A stretch of 54,034 nucleotides of DNA from Bacillus sp. 491mf (GCF_900112415.1 NZ_FOLV01000024.1:1-54034); one strand, 5' to 3'; shown: positions 1 through 8,575, numbered from the stretch's first letter. Made by a program: numbers and translations. The notes: generated by a model from the letters alone, not told the origin.

Positions 1-117
1 GCTGCGGCTAATATTTTACGAAAAGTAGTCCCGAATGCATGGACAAACGGGATAGAGGGGTTAGGCGTGGAACAGCTCGCTAGTGTGTTAACTCCACTGA
101 CGTTAATCGTCCGTTAG
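1..117 (+). pseudogene. tnpB: C-terminal end of an IS200/IS605-type TnpB (cut by the window edge)
   Basis: The first 38 codons are open from base 1 and end at TAG 115-117. The visible residues begin AAANILRKVVPNAW and end LTPLTLIVR. The AA-NIL segment resembles the last helix after the zinc finger and RuvC-III motif of IS605 OrfB/TnpB proteins, the RNA-guided nucleases of these transposons. The catalytic part lies outside the window, so intactness cannot be judged. A G-rich imperfect hairpin follows at once, as expected of the element's right end, where the guide RNA is usually encoded. Confidence 0.6.
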
Positions 118-175
118 GTCGAAACGTTAGAAACCTTCACTTCAAGCTTTGCTAAGTGGGGGAGTATTCATAAAG
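118..175 (+). mobile_element. Probable right end and guide-RNA scaffold of the IS200/IS605 element
   Basis: Directly after the tnpB stop lies an imperfect hairpin, CTTCACTT pairing with AAGTGGGGG, followed by AGTATTCAT. IS605-type right ends carry such a subterminal hairpin a few bases before the cleavage site, and the same stretch forms the 3' scaffold of the guide RNA. The exact element boundary cannot be fixed without the partner end. From 176 to 343 nothing recognisable is seen. Confidence 0.4.
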
Positions 176-343
176 AAATCTTATCAGATATTTTGATGAA
201 AATTTATTAGTGACTATTTCCATAAAACACCTCAATTTACAACACCTTGTTCCTCTGTTTTATAAAAAGTTGGTTTTAACAAAAGACTTGCCAACAAAAG
301 TTAATAATAGTGAAACTTTAATCATCAATTCACCTCATAACAT

Positions 344-370
344 GAAAAACGAGAGTTACTCTCGTTTTTA
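344..370 (+). terminator. Orphan rho-independent terminator
   Basis: AAAACGAGAG and CTCTCGTTTT form a stem around a TTA loop, with a T-rich tail. No intact gene precedes it, so it probably served a gene lost on the left. Confidence 0.7.
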
Positions 371-440
371 TTATTTCGGTTCTAAATGATATACGTTTTG
401 TTGTGTGGTTTTCTCTGAAGGTTTTTAACTAACAACTAAA

Positions 441-456
441 TATGTATAATTGCATA
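441..456 (+). promoter_or_regulatory. PlcR box
   Basis: TATGTATAATTGCATA matches the PlcR consensus TATGNANNNNTNCATA at every fixed position. It lies 117 bases before the phospholipase start codon, a usual distance for PlcR boxes. PlcR with its peptide PapR is the quorum-sensing activator of secreted virulence factors in the B. cereus group. This site predicts stationary-phase, cell-density-dependent expression of the phospholipase and probably the nuclease behind it. Confidence 0.8.
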
Positions 457-572
457 AATAAATTGAGAAATATAGGTTATTATTAAACTACATTTTTAAT
501 GTAGATGAGTATTCTCACTTAAATGTGAAGTCGTTTGCATTTTTGATGAAACTTTTGTATAGGAGAATAAAT

Positions 573-1994
573 ATGAAAAAGAAATTATGTACATGGGCTC
601 TCGTAACAGCGATATCTTCTGGAGTTGTTGCGATTCCAACCGTAGCATCTGCTTGCGGAATGGGTGAAGTAATGAAACAGGAGGATCAAGAGCACAAACG
701 TGTGAAGAGATGGTCTGCGGAGCATCCGCACCATTCTAATGAAAGCACGCACTTATGGATTGCTCGAAATGCGATTCAAATTATGAGTCGTAATCAAGAT
801 AAGACGGTTCAAGAAAATGAATTACAATTCTTAAAAATACCTGAATATAAGGAGTTATTTGAAAGAGGGCTTTATGATGCCGATTATCTTGATGAGTTTA
901 ACGATGGAGGTACAGGTACAATCGGTATTGATGGGCTAATTAAAGGAGGCTGGAAATCTCATTTCTATGATCCTGATACGAAAAAGAACTATAAAGGAGA
1001 AGAAGAACCAACAGCCCTTTCGCAAGGAGATAAATATTTTAAATTAGCAGGAGATTATTTTAAGAAAGAAGATTGGAAACAAGCTTTCTATTATTTAGGT
1101 GTTGCGACGCATTACTTCACAGATGCTACTCAGCCAATGCATGCTGCTAATTTTACAGCTGTCGACATGAGTGCAATAAAGTTTCATAGCGCTTTTGAAA
1201 ATTATGTAACGACAGTTCAGACACCGTTTGAAGTGAAGGATGATAAGGGAACATATAATTTGGTCAATTCTGATGATCCGAAGCAGTGGATACATGAAAC
1301 AGCGAAACTCGCAAAAGCAGAAATTATGAATATTACTAGTGATAATATTAAATCTCAATATAATAAAGGAAACAAAGATCTTTGGCAACAAGAAGTTATG
1401 CCAGCTGTCCAGAGGAGTTTAGAGAAAGCGCAAAGAAACACGGCGGGATTTATTCATTTATGGTTTAAAACATATGTTGGCAAAACTGCAGCTGAAGATA
1501 TTGAAACTACACAGGTAAAAGATTCTAATGGAGAAGCAATACAAGAACAAAAAAAATACTACGTTGTGCCTAGTGAGTTTTTAAATAGAGGTTTGACCTT
1601 TGAGGTATATGCTTCGAATGACTACGCACTATTATCTAATCACGTAGATGATAATAAAGTTCATGGTACACCTGTTCAGTTTGTTTTTGATAAAGAGAAT
1701 AACGGAATTGTTCATCGGGGAGAAAGTGTACTGCTGAAAATGACGCAATCTAACTATGATGATTATGTATTTCTTAATTACTCTAATATGACAAATTGGT
1801 TACATCTTGCGAAACGAAAAACAAATACTTCACAGTTTAAAGTGTATCCAAATCCGGATAACTCATCTGAATATTTCCTATATACAGACGGATACCCGGT
1901 AAATTATCAAGAAAATGGTAATGGAAAGAGCTGGATTGTGTTAGGAAAGAAAACGGATAAACCGAAAGCGTGGAAATTTCAACAGGCGGAATAG
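573..1994 (+). CDS. Secreted zinc-dependent phospholipase C with an extra C-terminal domain
   Basis: This secreted enzyme (473 aa) is expected to hydrolyse phosphatidylcholine-type lipids outside the cell. The start at 573 is set by AGGAG at 561-565. Residues 1-27 are a signal peptide ending ASA; a short propeptide ends KR before Trp47. All nine zinc ligands of B. cereus PC-PLC can be placed: W47, H60, D104, H130, H180, D184, H190, H205 and E209. The spacing W47-H60 equals Trp1-His14 of the mature enzyme, so W47 is probably the mature N-terminus. The classical B. cereus enzyme is about 283 residues; here about 165 residues follow the catalytic domain, rich in aromatic and beta-prone segments. 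This resembles the two-domain plan of clostridial alpha-toxin, but I do not recognise the domain as PLAT. A residue stretch near 110-126 is also an insertion. A PlcR box precedes the gene. Confidence 0.9.
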   Translation: MKKKLCTWALVTAISSGVVAIPTVASACGMGEVMKQEDQEHKRVKRWSAEHPHHSNESTHLWIARNAIQIMSRNQDKTVQENELQFLKIPEYKELFERGLYDADYLDEFNDGGTGTIGIDGLIKGGWKSHFYDPDTKKNYKGEEEPTALSQGDKYFKLAGDYFKKEDWKQAFYYLGVATHYFTDATQPMHAANFTAVDMSAIKFHSAFENYVTTVQTPFEVKDDKGTYNLVNSDDPKQWIHETAKLAKAEIMNITSDNIKSQYNKGNKDLWQQEVMPAVQRSLEKAQRNTAGFIHLWFKTYVGKTAAEDIETTQVKDSNGEAIQEQKKYYVVPSEFLNRGLTFEVYASNDYALLSNHVDDNKVHGTPVQFVFDKENNGIVHRGESVLLKMTQSNYDDYVFLNYSNMTNWLHLAKRKTNTSQFKVYPNPDNSSEYFLYTDGYPVNYQENGNGKSWIVLGKKTDKPKAWKFQQAE

Positions 1995-2045
1995 GATTTT
2001 CTATTATATATAGAGAAAATTAAATTTTAAAGGGGATTGGTGTAT

Positions 2046-2882
2046 ATGATGTTCCGAAATACAAAACTTGCTATTTTTACTATTTCTTCATTTTTTATTT
2101 TAGGTTCTGCATCCTTATCATTTACAGATACCGTGTATGGTGAAGGAGCTTCTACATCTTCAAAAGTAACTCAAGGGATAACTTCAACTAATTATGATGA
2201 TACATATTATAATAGTGTGAAGGGGAAAACAGGCCTAGAGCTAAAAAAGGAACTTCATAATATTATTGATAATCATACAAAGATATCATACAGTGCAGTT
2301 TGGGAAGCGCTAAGAGATACTGATGAAGATCCAAATAATAAAAATAATGTACTTCTCTTATATACAGGGCGTTCGCAAGGGAAATTTACAAATGGTTCAG
2401 GGGTCGATAATTGGAACCGAGAGCACGTTTGGGCAAAATCTCATGGTGAATTTGGAACGGCTGCAGGACCTGGAACAGATCTTCATCATTTAAGAGCTAC
2501 AGATGTATCTGTAAATAGCTCACGTGGAAATTTGGATTTTGATAACGGTGGTGTGAATCATTCAGAAGCAACAGGATGTAAATATGATAGTGATTCCTGG
2601 GAGCCTCGTGATAGTGTAAAAGGTGATATTGCTAGAATGTTATTTTACATGGCTACTCGTTATGAAGGGGATAACGGTGAAGTAGATTTGGAACTAAATG
2701 ATAAAGTAAATAATAACAAAGCTCCGTATATGGGGAAACTATCTGTATTATTAAAATGGAATGAACAAGATCCTGTTGATGATATTGAGAGAAAGCGTAA
2801 TGAAATCATTTATACAAAGTATCAACATAACCGGAATCCATTTATTGATCATCCGGAATGGGTAAATGCAATTTGGAAATAA
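2046..2882 (+). CDS. Secreted endonuclease I family nuclease (Bsn/NucM-like)
   Basis: This protein of about 278 aa has an N-terminal hydrophobic signal segment and then an endonuclease I domain, recognisable by NREHVWAKSHG and DLHHLRA, the paired His motifs that bind the catalytic metal, and by RGNLDF and PRDSVKGDIARM. Relatives are extracellular nucleases (B. subtilis Bsn/YurI, NucM) that degrade RNA or DNA non-specifically. The ATG at 2046 is used here; GTG at 2040 has better spacing from AAGGGG (2029-2034) and would add two residues. It lies about 50 bases after the phospholipase with no terminator between, so read-through from the PlcR-type promoter is likely. The pair would release phosphate and nucleotides from lysed host material. 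Confidence 0.88.
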   Translation: MMFRNTKLAIFTISSFFILGSASLSFTDTVYGEGASTSSKVTQGITSTNYDDTYYNSVKGKTGLELKKELHNIIDNHTKISYSAVWEALRDTDEDPNNKNNVLLLYTGRSQGKFTNGSGVDNWNREHVWAKSHGEFGTAAGPGTDLHHLRATDVSVNSSRGNLDFDNGGVNHSEATGCKYDSDSWEPRDSVKGDIARMLFYMATRYEGDNGEVDLELNDKVNNNKAPYMGKLSVLLKWNEQDPVDDIERKRNEIIYTKYQHNRNPFIDHPEWVNAIWK

Positions 2883-2904
2883 GTAAAATCATAGTTTGAA
2901 AAAA

Positions 2905-2953
2905 ATAAAGTGGAAAGGAGTGGTCATTTTGATCACTCCTTTCCACTTTATTT
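2905..2953. terminator. Strong rho-independent terminator
   Basis: A nearly perfect stem of about 20 bp (AATAAAGTGGAAAGGAGTG with its complement around GGTCATTTTGATC) ends in T-rich sequence and closes the phospholipase-nuclease unit. A-rich sequence on the left could make it bidirectional. Confidence 0.85.
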
Positions 2954-3081
2954 TGTAACTATTTATGATAGGTTTTAATAAAATTCATTAGGAAAGTAAA
3001 AGATTTTTATACTTAACTTTCATTATTATGTATAATTGAATTGTCTGAAAGTTATAATTGCATGCTAATGGAGACGGTATT

Positions 3082-3951
3082 ATGAATGGTATGGATTCTA
3101 CTAATTTTGCTTTACATGAAAAAAGTAAGCAGTTCTATTGGGAAGGGAATGGCCAATTATCTATTAAAACATTTTCTAATGGAAAAGCACATTACAAGAC
3201 TACTAAAGGTTTTTTTGCTGTCGAGGAAAGCAGATATTTACTTCTTAATGAAGGGTCTTATACAATTTCAATTGATGAAAATAAGGAAGTTGAATCTTTT
3301 TGCATCTTTTTTAAAGACGGATTTGCAGCGGGAATTTTAAACTCATTACGAGAATCAAATAATAGGCTTCTTAACGATCCTTTTAAGGATAGGAACGATA
3401 TCGGATTCTTTGAAAAAACTTATGATACAAGTAAAGCTTTATTGTATCAAATAACAAAATTTAAAGAGAAATTACCTATTCTTGAGAATGACCCAGTTGG
3501 TTATGAAGAACAATTTCACAAGTTAATGCAAATCATTCTCTTTGAACATTTTGACGCATGGAAAGAAGTTGAATCATTAAGTGCAATACGTAATTCGACA
3601 AAAGAAGAATTGTATAGAAGGATTAGTATTGCACATGAATATATAAGGGCCTATTATGACAAACCGATTAAATTAAATGAAATTGCCCAAGTTGCTTGTT
3701 TATCGCCAAACCATTTGTTAAGAACATACTCACAAATATATGGTAAAACACCTCATCGACATATATCAGAGTTTAGAATTCAGAAAGCGAAAAAGCTTTT
3801 AACACAACTAGATTTCAATATGACTGATATAACATTTGAACTAGGATTACAAAATCCTGTATCTTTTAGCAAAATGTTTAAACAACATGTTGGGATTTCT
3901 CCTATTGAATTTCGAAAAAAGGTGATTTTGGATAAGAAATACAAAGTATAA
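3082..3951 (+). CDS. AraC family transcriptional regulator
   Basis: This 289-aa protein has a C-terminal AraC/XylS domain with two helix-turn-helix units: the first around KLNEIAQVACLSPNHLLRTY, the second around MTDITFELGLQNPVSFSKMF, ending in the usual KxxGxSPxEFR. The N-terminal half is a cupin-like effector domain typical of sensors of small molecules or surface stress. ATG 3082 follows GGAG at 3069-3072; an upstream TTG at 3058 has no ribosome site. The VOC gene begins 45 bases later and is probably co-transcribed and a target. A degenerate PlcR-like sequence (TATGTATAATTG at 3027-3038) lies upstream but misses two consensus bases. The inducer is unknown. Confidence 0.88.
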   Translation: MNGMDSTNFALHEKSKQFYWEGNGQLSIKTFSNGKAHYKTTKGFFAVEESRYLLLNEGSYTISIDENKEVESFCIFFKDGFAAGILNSLRESNNRLLNDPFKDRNDIGFFEKTYDTSKALLYQITKFKEKLPILENDPVGYEEQFHKLMQIILFEHFDAWKEVESLSAIRNSTKEELYRRISIAHEYIRAYYDKPIKLNEIAQVACLSPNHLLRTYSQIYGKTPHRHISEFRIQKAKKLLTQLDFNMTDITFELGLQNPVSFSKMFKQHVGISPIEFRKKVILDKKYKV

Positions 3952-3996
3952 TCGTATATTCTGAGAATGAAATGATATTTGAAAGGGGAACTCTCA

Positions 3997-4377
3997 TTGA
4001 AAACTACTATGATTCAAAAAATCGGACAAATTGGGGTACCGGTTAAAGATTTAGATAGGGCAATTCATTTTTATAAAGACAAGCTTGGGTTATCACTTCT
4101 ATTTAATAATGATAGTATGGCATTCTTTGAATGTAACGGGTTACGTCTCTTTTTAAGCCTTCCAGAAAAAGAGGAATTTGCTCAATCTAGTTCAGTCATT
4201 TATTTTCAAGTTGAAAACATGAAAGAGACTTACGAAGATCTATTAAGCAAGGAAATTATTTTCATCGATGAACCACATATTGTAGCGAAAATGGGACAAT
4301 TAGAAACATGGATGACATTCTTTAAAGATATGGAAGGTAATACACATGCTTTAATGAGTGAAGTACAATGTCAATGA
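3997..4377 (+). CDS. VOC (glyoxalase/bleomycin resistance fold) family protein
   Basis: This protein of about 126 aa has the VOC beta-alpha-beta-beta-beta fold: QIGVPVKDLDRAIHFYKDKLGL at the start and FFKDMEGNTHALM at the end. The final Asp/Glu-Gly-Asn segment and an early His/Gln are the usual metal positions in this superfamily, which includes glyoxalases, dioxygenases and antibiotic-binding proteins. TTG 3997 is chosen because AAAGGGGA (3982-3989) lies 7 bases before it; a TTG at 3979 overlaps that site. It sits directly after the AraC gene. The substrate cannot be told from the sequence. Confidence 0.8.
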   Translation: MKTTMIQKIGQIGVPVKDLDRAIHFYKDKLGLSLLFNNDSMAFFECNGLRLFLSLPEKEEFAQSSSVIYFQVENMKETYEDLLSKEIIFIDEPHIVAKMGQLETWMTFFKDMEGNTHALMSEVQCQ

Positions 4378-4406
4378 AAGAGGCCGTTGATAACGGTCTC
4401 TTTCAT
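4374..4406 (+). terminator. Rho-independent terminator after the VOC gene
   Basis: ATGAAAGAGGCCGTT pairs with AACGGTCTCTTTCAT around a 3-base loop; the stem begins at the stop codon of the VOC gene. Confidence 0.8.
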
Positions 4407-4486
4407 TACTTTCAGTTTTATAGCTTTTCACAGTAATGAGAATAAGACATATAAAAGGATAGTATTAAAATCGGAGGGAGAATAAG

Positions 4487-5116
4487 TTGGCAATTGAATT
4501 GTTTGTCAAAGGATTAATCATTGGGCTCAGTATCGCTGCTCCTGTTGGACCTATTGGAGTTTTATGTATACGACGCACATTGGAGTACGGAAAATTTATC
4601 GGTTTTATGTCAGGTTTAGGTGCAGCGACAGCTGATGGTCTATATGGGCTGATTGCTGGACTTGGTTTAACATTTATAACTAATTTTTTAGTTGAACAAC
4701 AAGGATGGATTCATTTAATTGGTAGTGTGTTTTTATTATATCTAGGATTAAAAATTTTCGTTTCGAAACCGTCAAAAATAGCAGCTAAAGCCAATGGTAA
4801 TAATGTTTTTAGTGCATACGCTTCAACCTTTTTTTTAACCATTACAAATCCAGTAACCATATTGTCTTTCTTGGCCATTTTTTCTGGACTTGGAATATCT
4901 AATTCGAATGATGATACGATAACTAACTTGGTCGTAGTATTAGGAGTATTTTTAGGTTCTGCATTATGGTGGTTCTTTCTTAGCGGTGTAACAGGAATAT
5001 TGATGAATCGAATGGGAAATTTCCCTTTTAATATTGTGAATCGTATTTCTGGATTTATTATATTAATGTTTGGTTTATGGTCTATGTACAATTTAATGAA
5101 GGACCTTTTTACATAA
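4487..5116 (+). CDS. LysE/RhtB family amino-acid exporter
   Basis: This 209-aa integral membrane protein has about six hydrophobic segments. The first helix carries the LysE/RhtB signature (GLSIAAPVGPIGVLCIRRTL) and helix 3 is GSVFLLYLGLKIF. The family exports amino acids or related metabolites using the proton gradient. TTG 4487 follows GGAGGG at 4473-4478. The gene stands alone between terminators. Lys, Thr or homoserine lactone-type substrates are known in the family, but nothing here distinguishes them. Confidence 0.87.
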   Translation: MAIELFVKGLIIGLSIAAPVGPIGVLCIRRTLEYGKFIGFMSGLGAATADGLYGLIAGLGLTFITNFLVEQQGWIHLIGSVFLLYLGLKIFVSKPSKIAAKANGNNVFSAYASTFFLTITNPVTILSFLAIFSGLGISNSNDDTITNLVVVLGVFLGSALWWFFLSGVTGILMNRMGNFPFNIVNRISGFIILMFGLWSMYNLMKDLFT

Positions 5117-5251
5117 AATAAGAGGTTTTAAGCTACTGGTTCTTGTTTTTGCTAGATTTTAATATATGAGTTAGTTAAAGATAGATAAGTTTGTAAAGAG
5201 TTATATTACAATATAACGAATTATTGACAGTTATGTATTGGTAACATATAA

Positions 5252-5263
5252 TTCATATATGAA
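5252..5263. promoter_or_regulatory. Operator palindrome upstream of the MarR gene
   Basis: TTCATATATGAA is a perfect 12-bp palindrome about 140 bases before the MarR start. Two more copies precede the downstream MFS gene (6066-6077 and 6098-6109). This distribution marks it as the probable MarR-binding site, allowing autoregulation. Confidence 0.65.
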
Positions 5264-5400
5264 ATATTTGTCAACTTTTAGAGAAATAAGGAAGATACAT
5301 AGAAATAGTTGTATAACTTCAGATGAACGATTAGGAATAAATTTATTTCTATCTGACTTGTTTAGTGTAGAATTTGTTCTCTGCAGAAAGGGTGTTTAAT

Positions 5401-5838
5401 ATGCAAATAACAGCAAGGGAATTATATGCTTTAATTAGAGATGTATATCATCAATTACAAAATAATCTCGAGAATCAATTGAAACAATTCGATATTAGTA
5501 TAGTTCAATTTGGAGTTATACAAGTGTTATCAGAATCAGAAAAAACTTCGATGTCTGAATTAAAACAAAAAATTGGTTGTGCTCCTAGTAATGTTACTAC
5601 TATGATTCAACGGATGAAGAGAGATGGCTTTGTAACAACTACTAAAAACCCAGCAGATCAAAGAGAAACATTCGTATATTTAACTAAAAAAGGTAAAGAA
5701 ACGAAAGAAAAAGTAAATGTTCAATACAAAGCATTTCTTAAAGAAAATTTTTCTTATTTTGATGAAGAAAAATTTATAACATTATCAGAAATTCTTGAAG
5801 ACTATAAACGTCATTTATTAAACGTTGAAAAGAAATAA
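5401..5838 (+). CDS. MarR family transcriptional regulator
   Basis: This 145-aa winged-helix regulator has the recognition helix around GCAPSNVTTMIQRMKRDGFV and the wing PADQRETFVYLTKKG. ATG 5401 follows GAAAGGG; upstream in-frame codons lack a ribosome site. No redox-sensing cysteine pattern like that of OhrR is evident. The adjacent MFS gene lies 300 bases downstream on the same strand, and identical palindromes occur before both genes, so this protein probably represses itself and the exporter and is released by the exported compound. Confidence 0.87.
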   Translation: MQITARELYALIRDVYHQLQNNLENQLKQFDISIVQFGVIQVLSESEKTSMSELKQKIGCAPSNVTTMIQRMKRDGFVTTTKNPADQRETFVYLTKKGKETKEKVNVQYKAFLKENFSYFDEEKFITLSEILEDYKRHLLNVEKK

Positions 5839-6065
5839 CAAAAGTGTAACTATATAAATCCAAATTAAAAAAACGCCATAAAACCATTCTTTTTAGGTGG
5901 AAGAAAGCATCTGGCCATGCATAGAAGTTCTGCCACATGCGAAGTAAAAATAAAGGGAGAAAGCAAGTGTGGGCTCTTTTTTTTCTGCATAGCAGCAATG
6001 TATATGCTGAAAAATCAAAATGGATTTATATAATATAATAGTTGTATTTTTGTTCACATAAATAT

Positions 6066-6077
6066 TTCATATATGAA
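6066..6077. promoter_or_regulatory. MarR operator copy 1 before the MFS gene
   Basis: TTCATATATGAA is identical to the copy at 5252-5263. Its centre is 32 bases from the next copy, about three helical turns, so two dimers could bind on the same face of the DNA. The rest of the 5839-6139 interval shows nothing else recognisable. Confidence 0.65.
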
Positions 6078-6097
6078 GTATATTTTCGGGAATTTAT

Positions 6098-6109
6098 TTC
6101 ATATATGAA
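6098..6109. promoter_or_regulatory. MarR operator copy 2 before the MFS gene
   Basis: The palindrome extends here to ATTTCATATATGAAAT (6096-6111). It lies about 30 bases before the MFS start codon, where bound repressor would block the promoter or the initiating polymerase. Confidence 0.68.
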
Positions 6110-6139
6110 ATAAAATTAGAAGCTAAGGGAGAGATTTAA

Positions 6140-7339
6140 GTGAGTGATAATGGAATGAGACCTATGTTAATTCTACTAGCAATTGTAGCATTTTTTATTG
6201 GAATGGATTCTTTAGTGGTATCACCTTTAATTCCTGATATTGCTAAAGCTACTGCAACACCAATGGAAAGGGGAGGGTGGTTAATTACCTCTTATGCGTT
6301 ATTCTATGGATTAACTGCTCCATTTTTTGGCCCGATTTCTGATAAATTTGGGCGCAAACAAATGATTGTGACAGGAATGATTATATTTTCAATTGGAACT
6401 TTTTGTACAGGACTATCAGAAAATTTTAATACAATCTTAGTTTTTCGTGCATTAACAGGCTTATCAGGGGCTATGGTGATGCCAAGTATATTTGCGTTAA
6501 TAGGTGATAAAATACCTTATAACATGCGGGGCAGTGCAATGGGAATGATTATGGGGGCTATGGTTGGTTCTACCGTGTTAGGTGTACCAATTGGGGCTTT
6601 TTTAACTTCTGTTGGTAATTGGCAGTGGACTTTTTATGGTATAGGGGTTTTAGCAATGTTGGTTGCCTTTATTATAATGGGCATCTTGCCTAAAACGCCA
6701 CCAACAAATGAAATTCCAGTTTCTGCACCAGCGGCAATGGTTTCCGGGATAAAGACAGCCTTTACAAATACATCTGTGTTCTTTGCATTATTATCTACTT
6801 TCTTATGGACTGTTAGTTTACAAGGTATATTTTCTTATATTGGAGTTTACTACAAAGAGAATTTTGATTTTAGTGTAGAAAAAACAGGAATGGTAATTTT
6901 TTTGGCAGGAGCCGGTAGTATTATAGGCAACGTCATAGGTGGTAAATTAGCGGATCAAATCGGTAAAAAAGCAGTTGTTTCAATTGCTACTATTATTGCA
7001 GCAATTGGAGTTGTTAGTTTCACTTTGTTAACTGAACATGTAATATTTGTAATGATTGTACATGTATTATGGAGTACATCAATTGGGTTTGGTCAATCTT
7101 CATTAACAGCATTAATTTCAGAATTAAGCCCCAAAGTAAGGGGGACCGTAATGGCTCTGAATAGCTCAGCAATGTATATGGGAATGATGTTTGCCTCTGC
7201 AGGTGCTTCTTGGCTATTGGTAGGCGGACAAACATTTTTAGATATTGGTATATTGTGTGCAATTGCTAGCTTCTTAGTACTGCCAATTATTCATTTCTCA
7301 ATAAAAGAGAATTCGATTATGAGGGAAAGAAGTTATTAA
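6140..7339 (+). CDS. MFS transporter, DHA1-type drug efflux
   Basis: This 399-aa protein has about 12 hydrophobic segments. Loop 2-3 has the MFS signature A (GPISDKFGRKQM), and helix 5 is a glycine-rich antiporter-type segment (GAMVGSTVLGVPIGAFL). Proteins of this type expel drugs or metabolites in exchange for protons. GTG 6140 follows AAGGGAGA. It is controlled, by inference, by the MarR protein encoded upstream through two TTCATATATGAA sites. The substrate is unknown. Confidence 0.87.
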   Translation: MSDNGMRPMLILLAIVAFFIGMDSLVVSPLIPDIAKATATPMERGGWLITSYALFYGLTAPFFGPISDKFGRKQMIVTGMIIFSIGTFCTGLSENFNTILVFRALTGLSGAMVMPSIFALIGDKIPYNMRGSAMGMIMGAMVGSTVLGVPIGAFLTSVGNWQWTFYGIGVLAMLVAFIIMGILPKTPPTNEIPVSAPAAMVSGIKTAFTNTSVFFALLSTFLWTVSLQGIFSYIGVYYKENFDFSVEKTGMVIFLAGAGSIIGNVIGGKLADQIGKKAVVSIATIIAAIGVVSFTLLTEHVIFVMIVHVLWSTSIGFGQSSLTALISELSPKVRGTVMALNSSAMYMGMMFASAGASWLLVGGQTFLDIGILCAIASFLVLPIIHFSIKENSIMRERSY

Positions 7340-7369
7340 ATAAGAAAGAGTAAATTTTTTTTGTTAAAA

Positions 7370-7421
7370 AAATAAAAGGAGAGCGTATATTATTTCATGT
7401 ATACTATGTGTTCTCCTTTTA
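7370..7421. terminator. Terminator hairpin after the MFS gene
   Basis: AAAAGGAGA and TCTCCTTTT pair at the outside, with additional inner pairing (GTATA/TATAC). It separates the MFS gene from the convergent hydrolase gene. Confidence 0.6.
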
Positions 7422-7469
7422 CTAAACTAAAGAGCCTGAGAGATTAATAAAAAACATAACCAATTTAAG

Positions 7470-8222
7470 TTAGAAGTTATTAATTAATCGTTTTATTGCA
7501 TCAATTACTACAAATGGTTCATCATTTTGTATATAGTGGGCACTATCTTTTGCTATTATAAGCTCACTTTTTGTAGATATCTCAAGAATCTCTTTTTGCA
7601 TTTCATTCCATAATTCTTGAGATTTTTTAGAATAATGATCTTTTTTTCCTGCTGATAAAACAATTAAGGGAACATTTAATTGTTGTTTTGTTTGTTTTAG
7701 CTGCTTTAGACTTGCGGTGAATTCATCGTATGTACTTTCATAAATAAATTGGTTGTTATATGCTTGTTGAAATTCTTTTGACATTGTTGGAAGAAATCTT
7801 TCTTTATAATCTTCTGGTGTAGAATCAATTAAAAGTAATGCAGCGACGTTGTTAGGATGCTTTGTAGCATATATCCGCATGTTTACTCCACCAAAAGAAT
7901 GGCCTACTAATATGTATGGGGGGTGTATCTTCATTTTTATTAGAAGTTGGTTCAATTCTTCTACCATCTCTTGGCTCGTTCTAGGATTAGGACTTTTCTC
8001 GCTTTTTCCTAATCCGGCTCTATCATAGACAAGTACTTCCGTTAGCATAGAAATTTCAGTAATTATGGAACTCCAGGCTTTAGAATAGTCTCCATACCCA
8101 GCATCCATTACAATAGTAGGTTTGTCTGTTTTCTCCCCATACAACTTTGTAAATAATTTGAAACCACTAAATTGAACAAACTGCTCTTTCTCTTGAATAG
8201 ACATTTTTTCGCTACGTTTCAC
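7470..8222 (-). CDS. Alpha/beta hydrolase
   Basis: This 250-aa cytoplasmic protein has an alpha/beta hydrolase fold: nucleophile elbow GHSFGG, oxyanion segment MDAGYGDYSKAW, strand VLVYDRAGLGKS, and a late catalytic His in DSAHYIQ. The GTG start at 8222 follows a GGGGG-type ribosome site. The family covers esterases, lipases and epoxide hydrolases; no feature narrows the substrate. It is monocistronic and convergent with the MFS gene. Confidence 0.82.
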   Translation of the reverse strand: MKRSEKMSIQEKEQFVQFSGFKLFTKLYGEKTDKPTIVMDAGYGDYSKAWSSIITEISMLTEVLVYDRAGLGKSEKSPNPRTSQEMVEELNQLLIKMKIHPPYILVGHSFGGVNMRIYATKHPNNVAALLLIDSTPEDYKERFLPTMSKEFQQAYNNQFIYESTYDEFTASLKQLKQTKQQLNVPLIVLSAGKKDHYSKKSQELWNEMQKEILEISTKSELIIAKDSAHYIQNDEPFVVIDAIKRLINNF

Positions 8223-8421
8223 ATTAATCCCCCTAGTAATTAACAGTATATTTTTTCTTTCTAAGACAGTATTAAAAATAAATGCATTTGACTAGAATCT
8301 CTAAATAGAATTGTAGCATATGCAAAAAAGATGTTAATTTTTATACTGGTTTAATCCTTCTTTAATAATCGTTGTTCAAGTCATTTGGAAAAATTAAACT
8401 GTTTGTAAGAAGAGGAGAATT

Positions 8422-8544
8422 GGAATTACTAAAGGACGTCTCTGTTATGATTTAAATTTAGAACGATTGAGGACAGAGAATTTGGATAGCGGTCAGTTGG
8501 TGTTATCCAGTTCAGATTTAGAAAATATTATGCAAATAAATTAA
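8422..8544 (+). pseudogene. Fragment resembling a DUF5348-type small protein
   Basis: About 40 codons are open to TAA 8542-8544, reading ITKGRLCYDLNLERL and later DSGQLVLSSSDLE. The GRLCYDLNLER segment recalls the start of DUF5348 small proteins, but the usual following part is altered and there is no clear start codon. I treat it as a remnant. Bases 8223-8410 before it show nothing recognisable. Confidence 0.3.
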
Positions 8545-8575
8545 TAAGAAACAAGCCTCAATAAGCTTGTTTCTT
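8545..8575. terminator. Terminator overlapping the end of the DMT gene
   Basis: TAAGAAACAAGC pairs with GCTTGTTTCTTA. The stem includes the last codons of the minus-strand DMT gene and is followed by T-rich sequence on both strands. Confidence 0.7.

Noticed and set aside
1095-1391. 98-codon minus-strand frame inside the phospholipase gene
   Set aside because: It is opposite a clearly coding, motif-rich frame and shows no motif of its own.
3027-3042. Second PlcR box before the AraC gene
   Set aside because: TATGTATAATTGAATT differs from the consensus at two fixed positions in the right arm.
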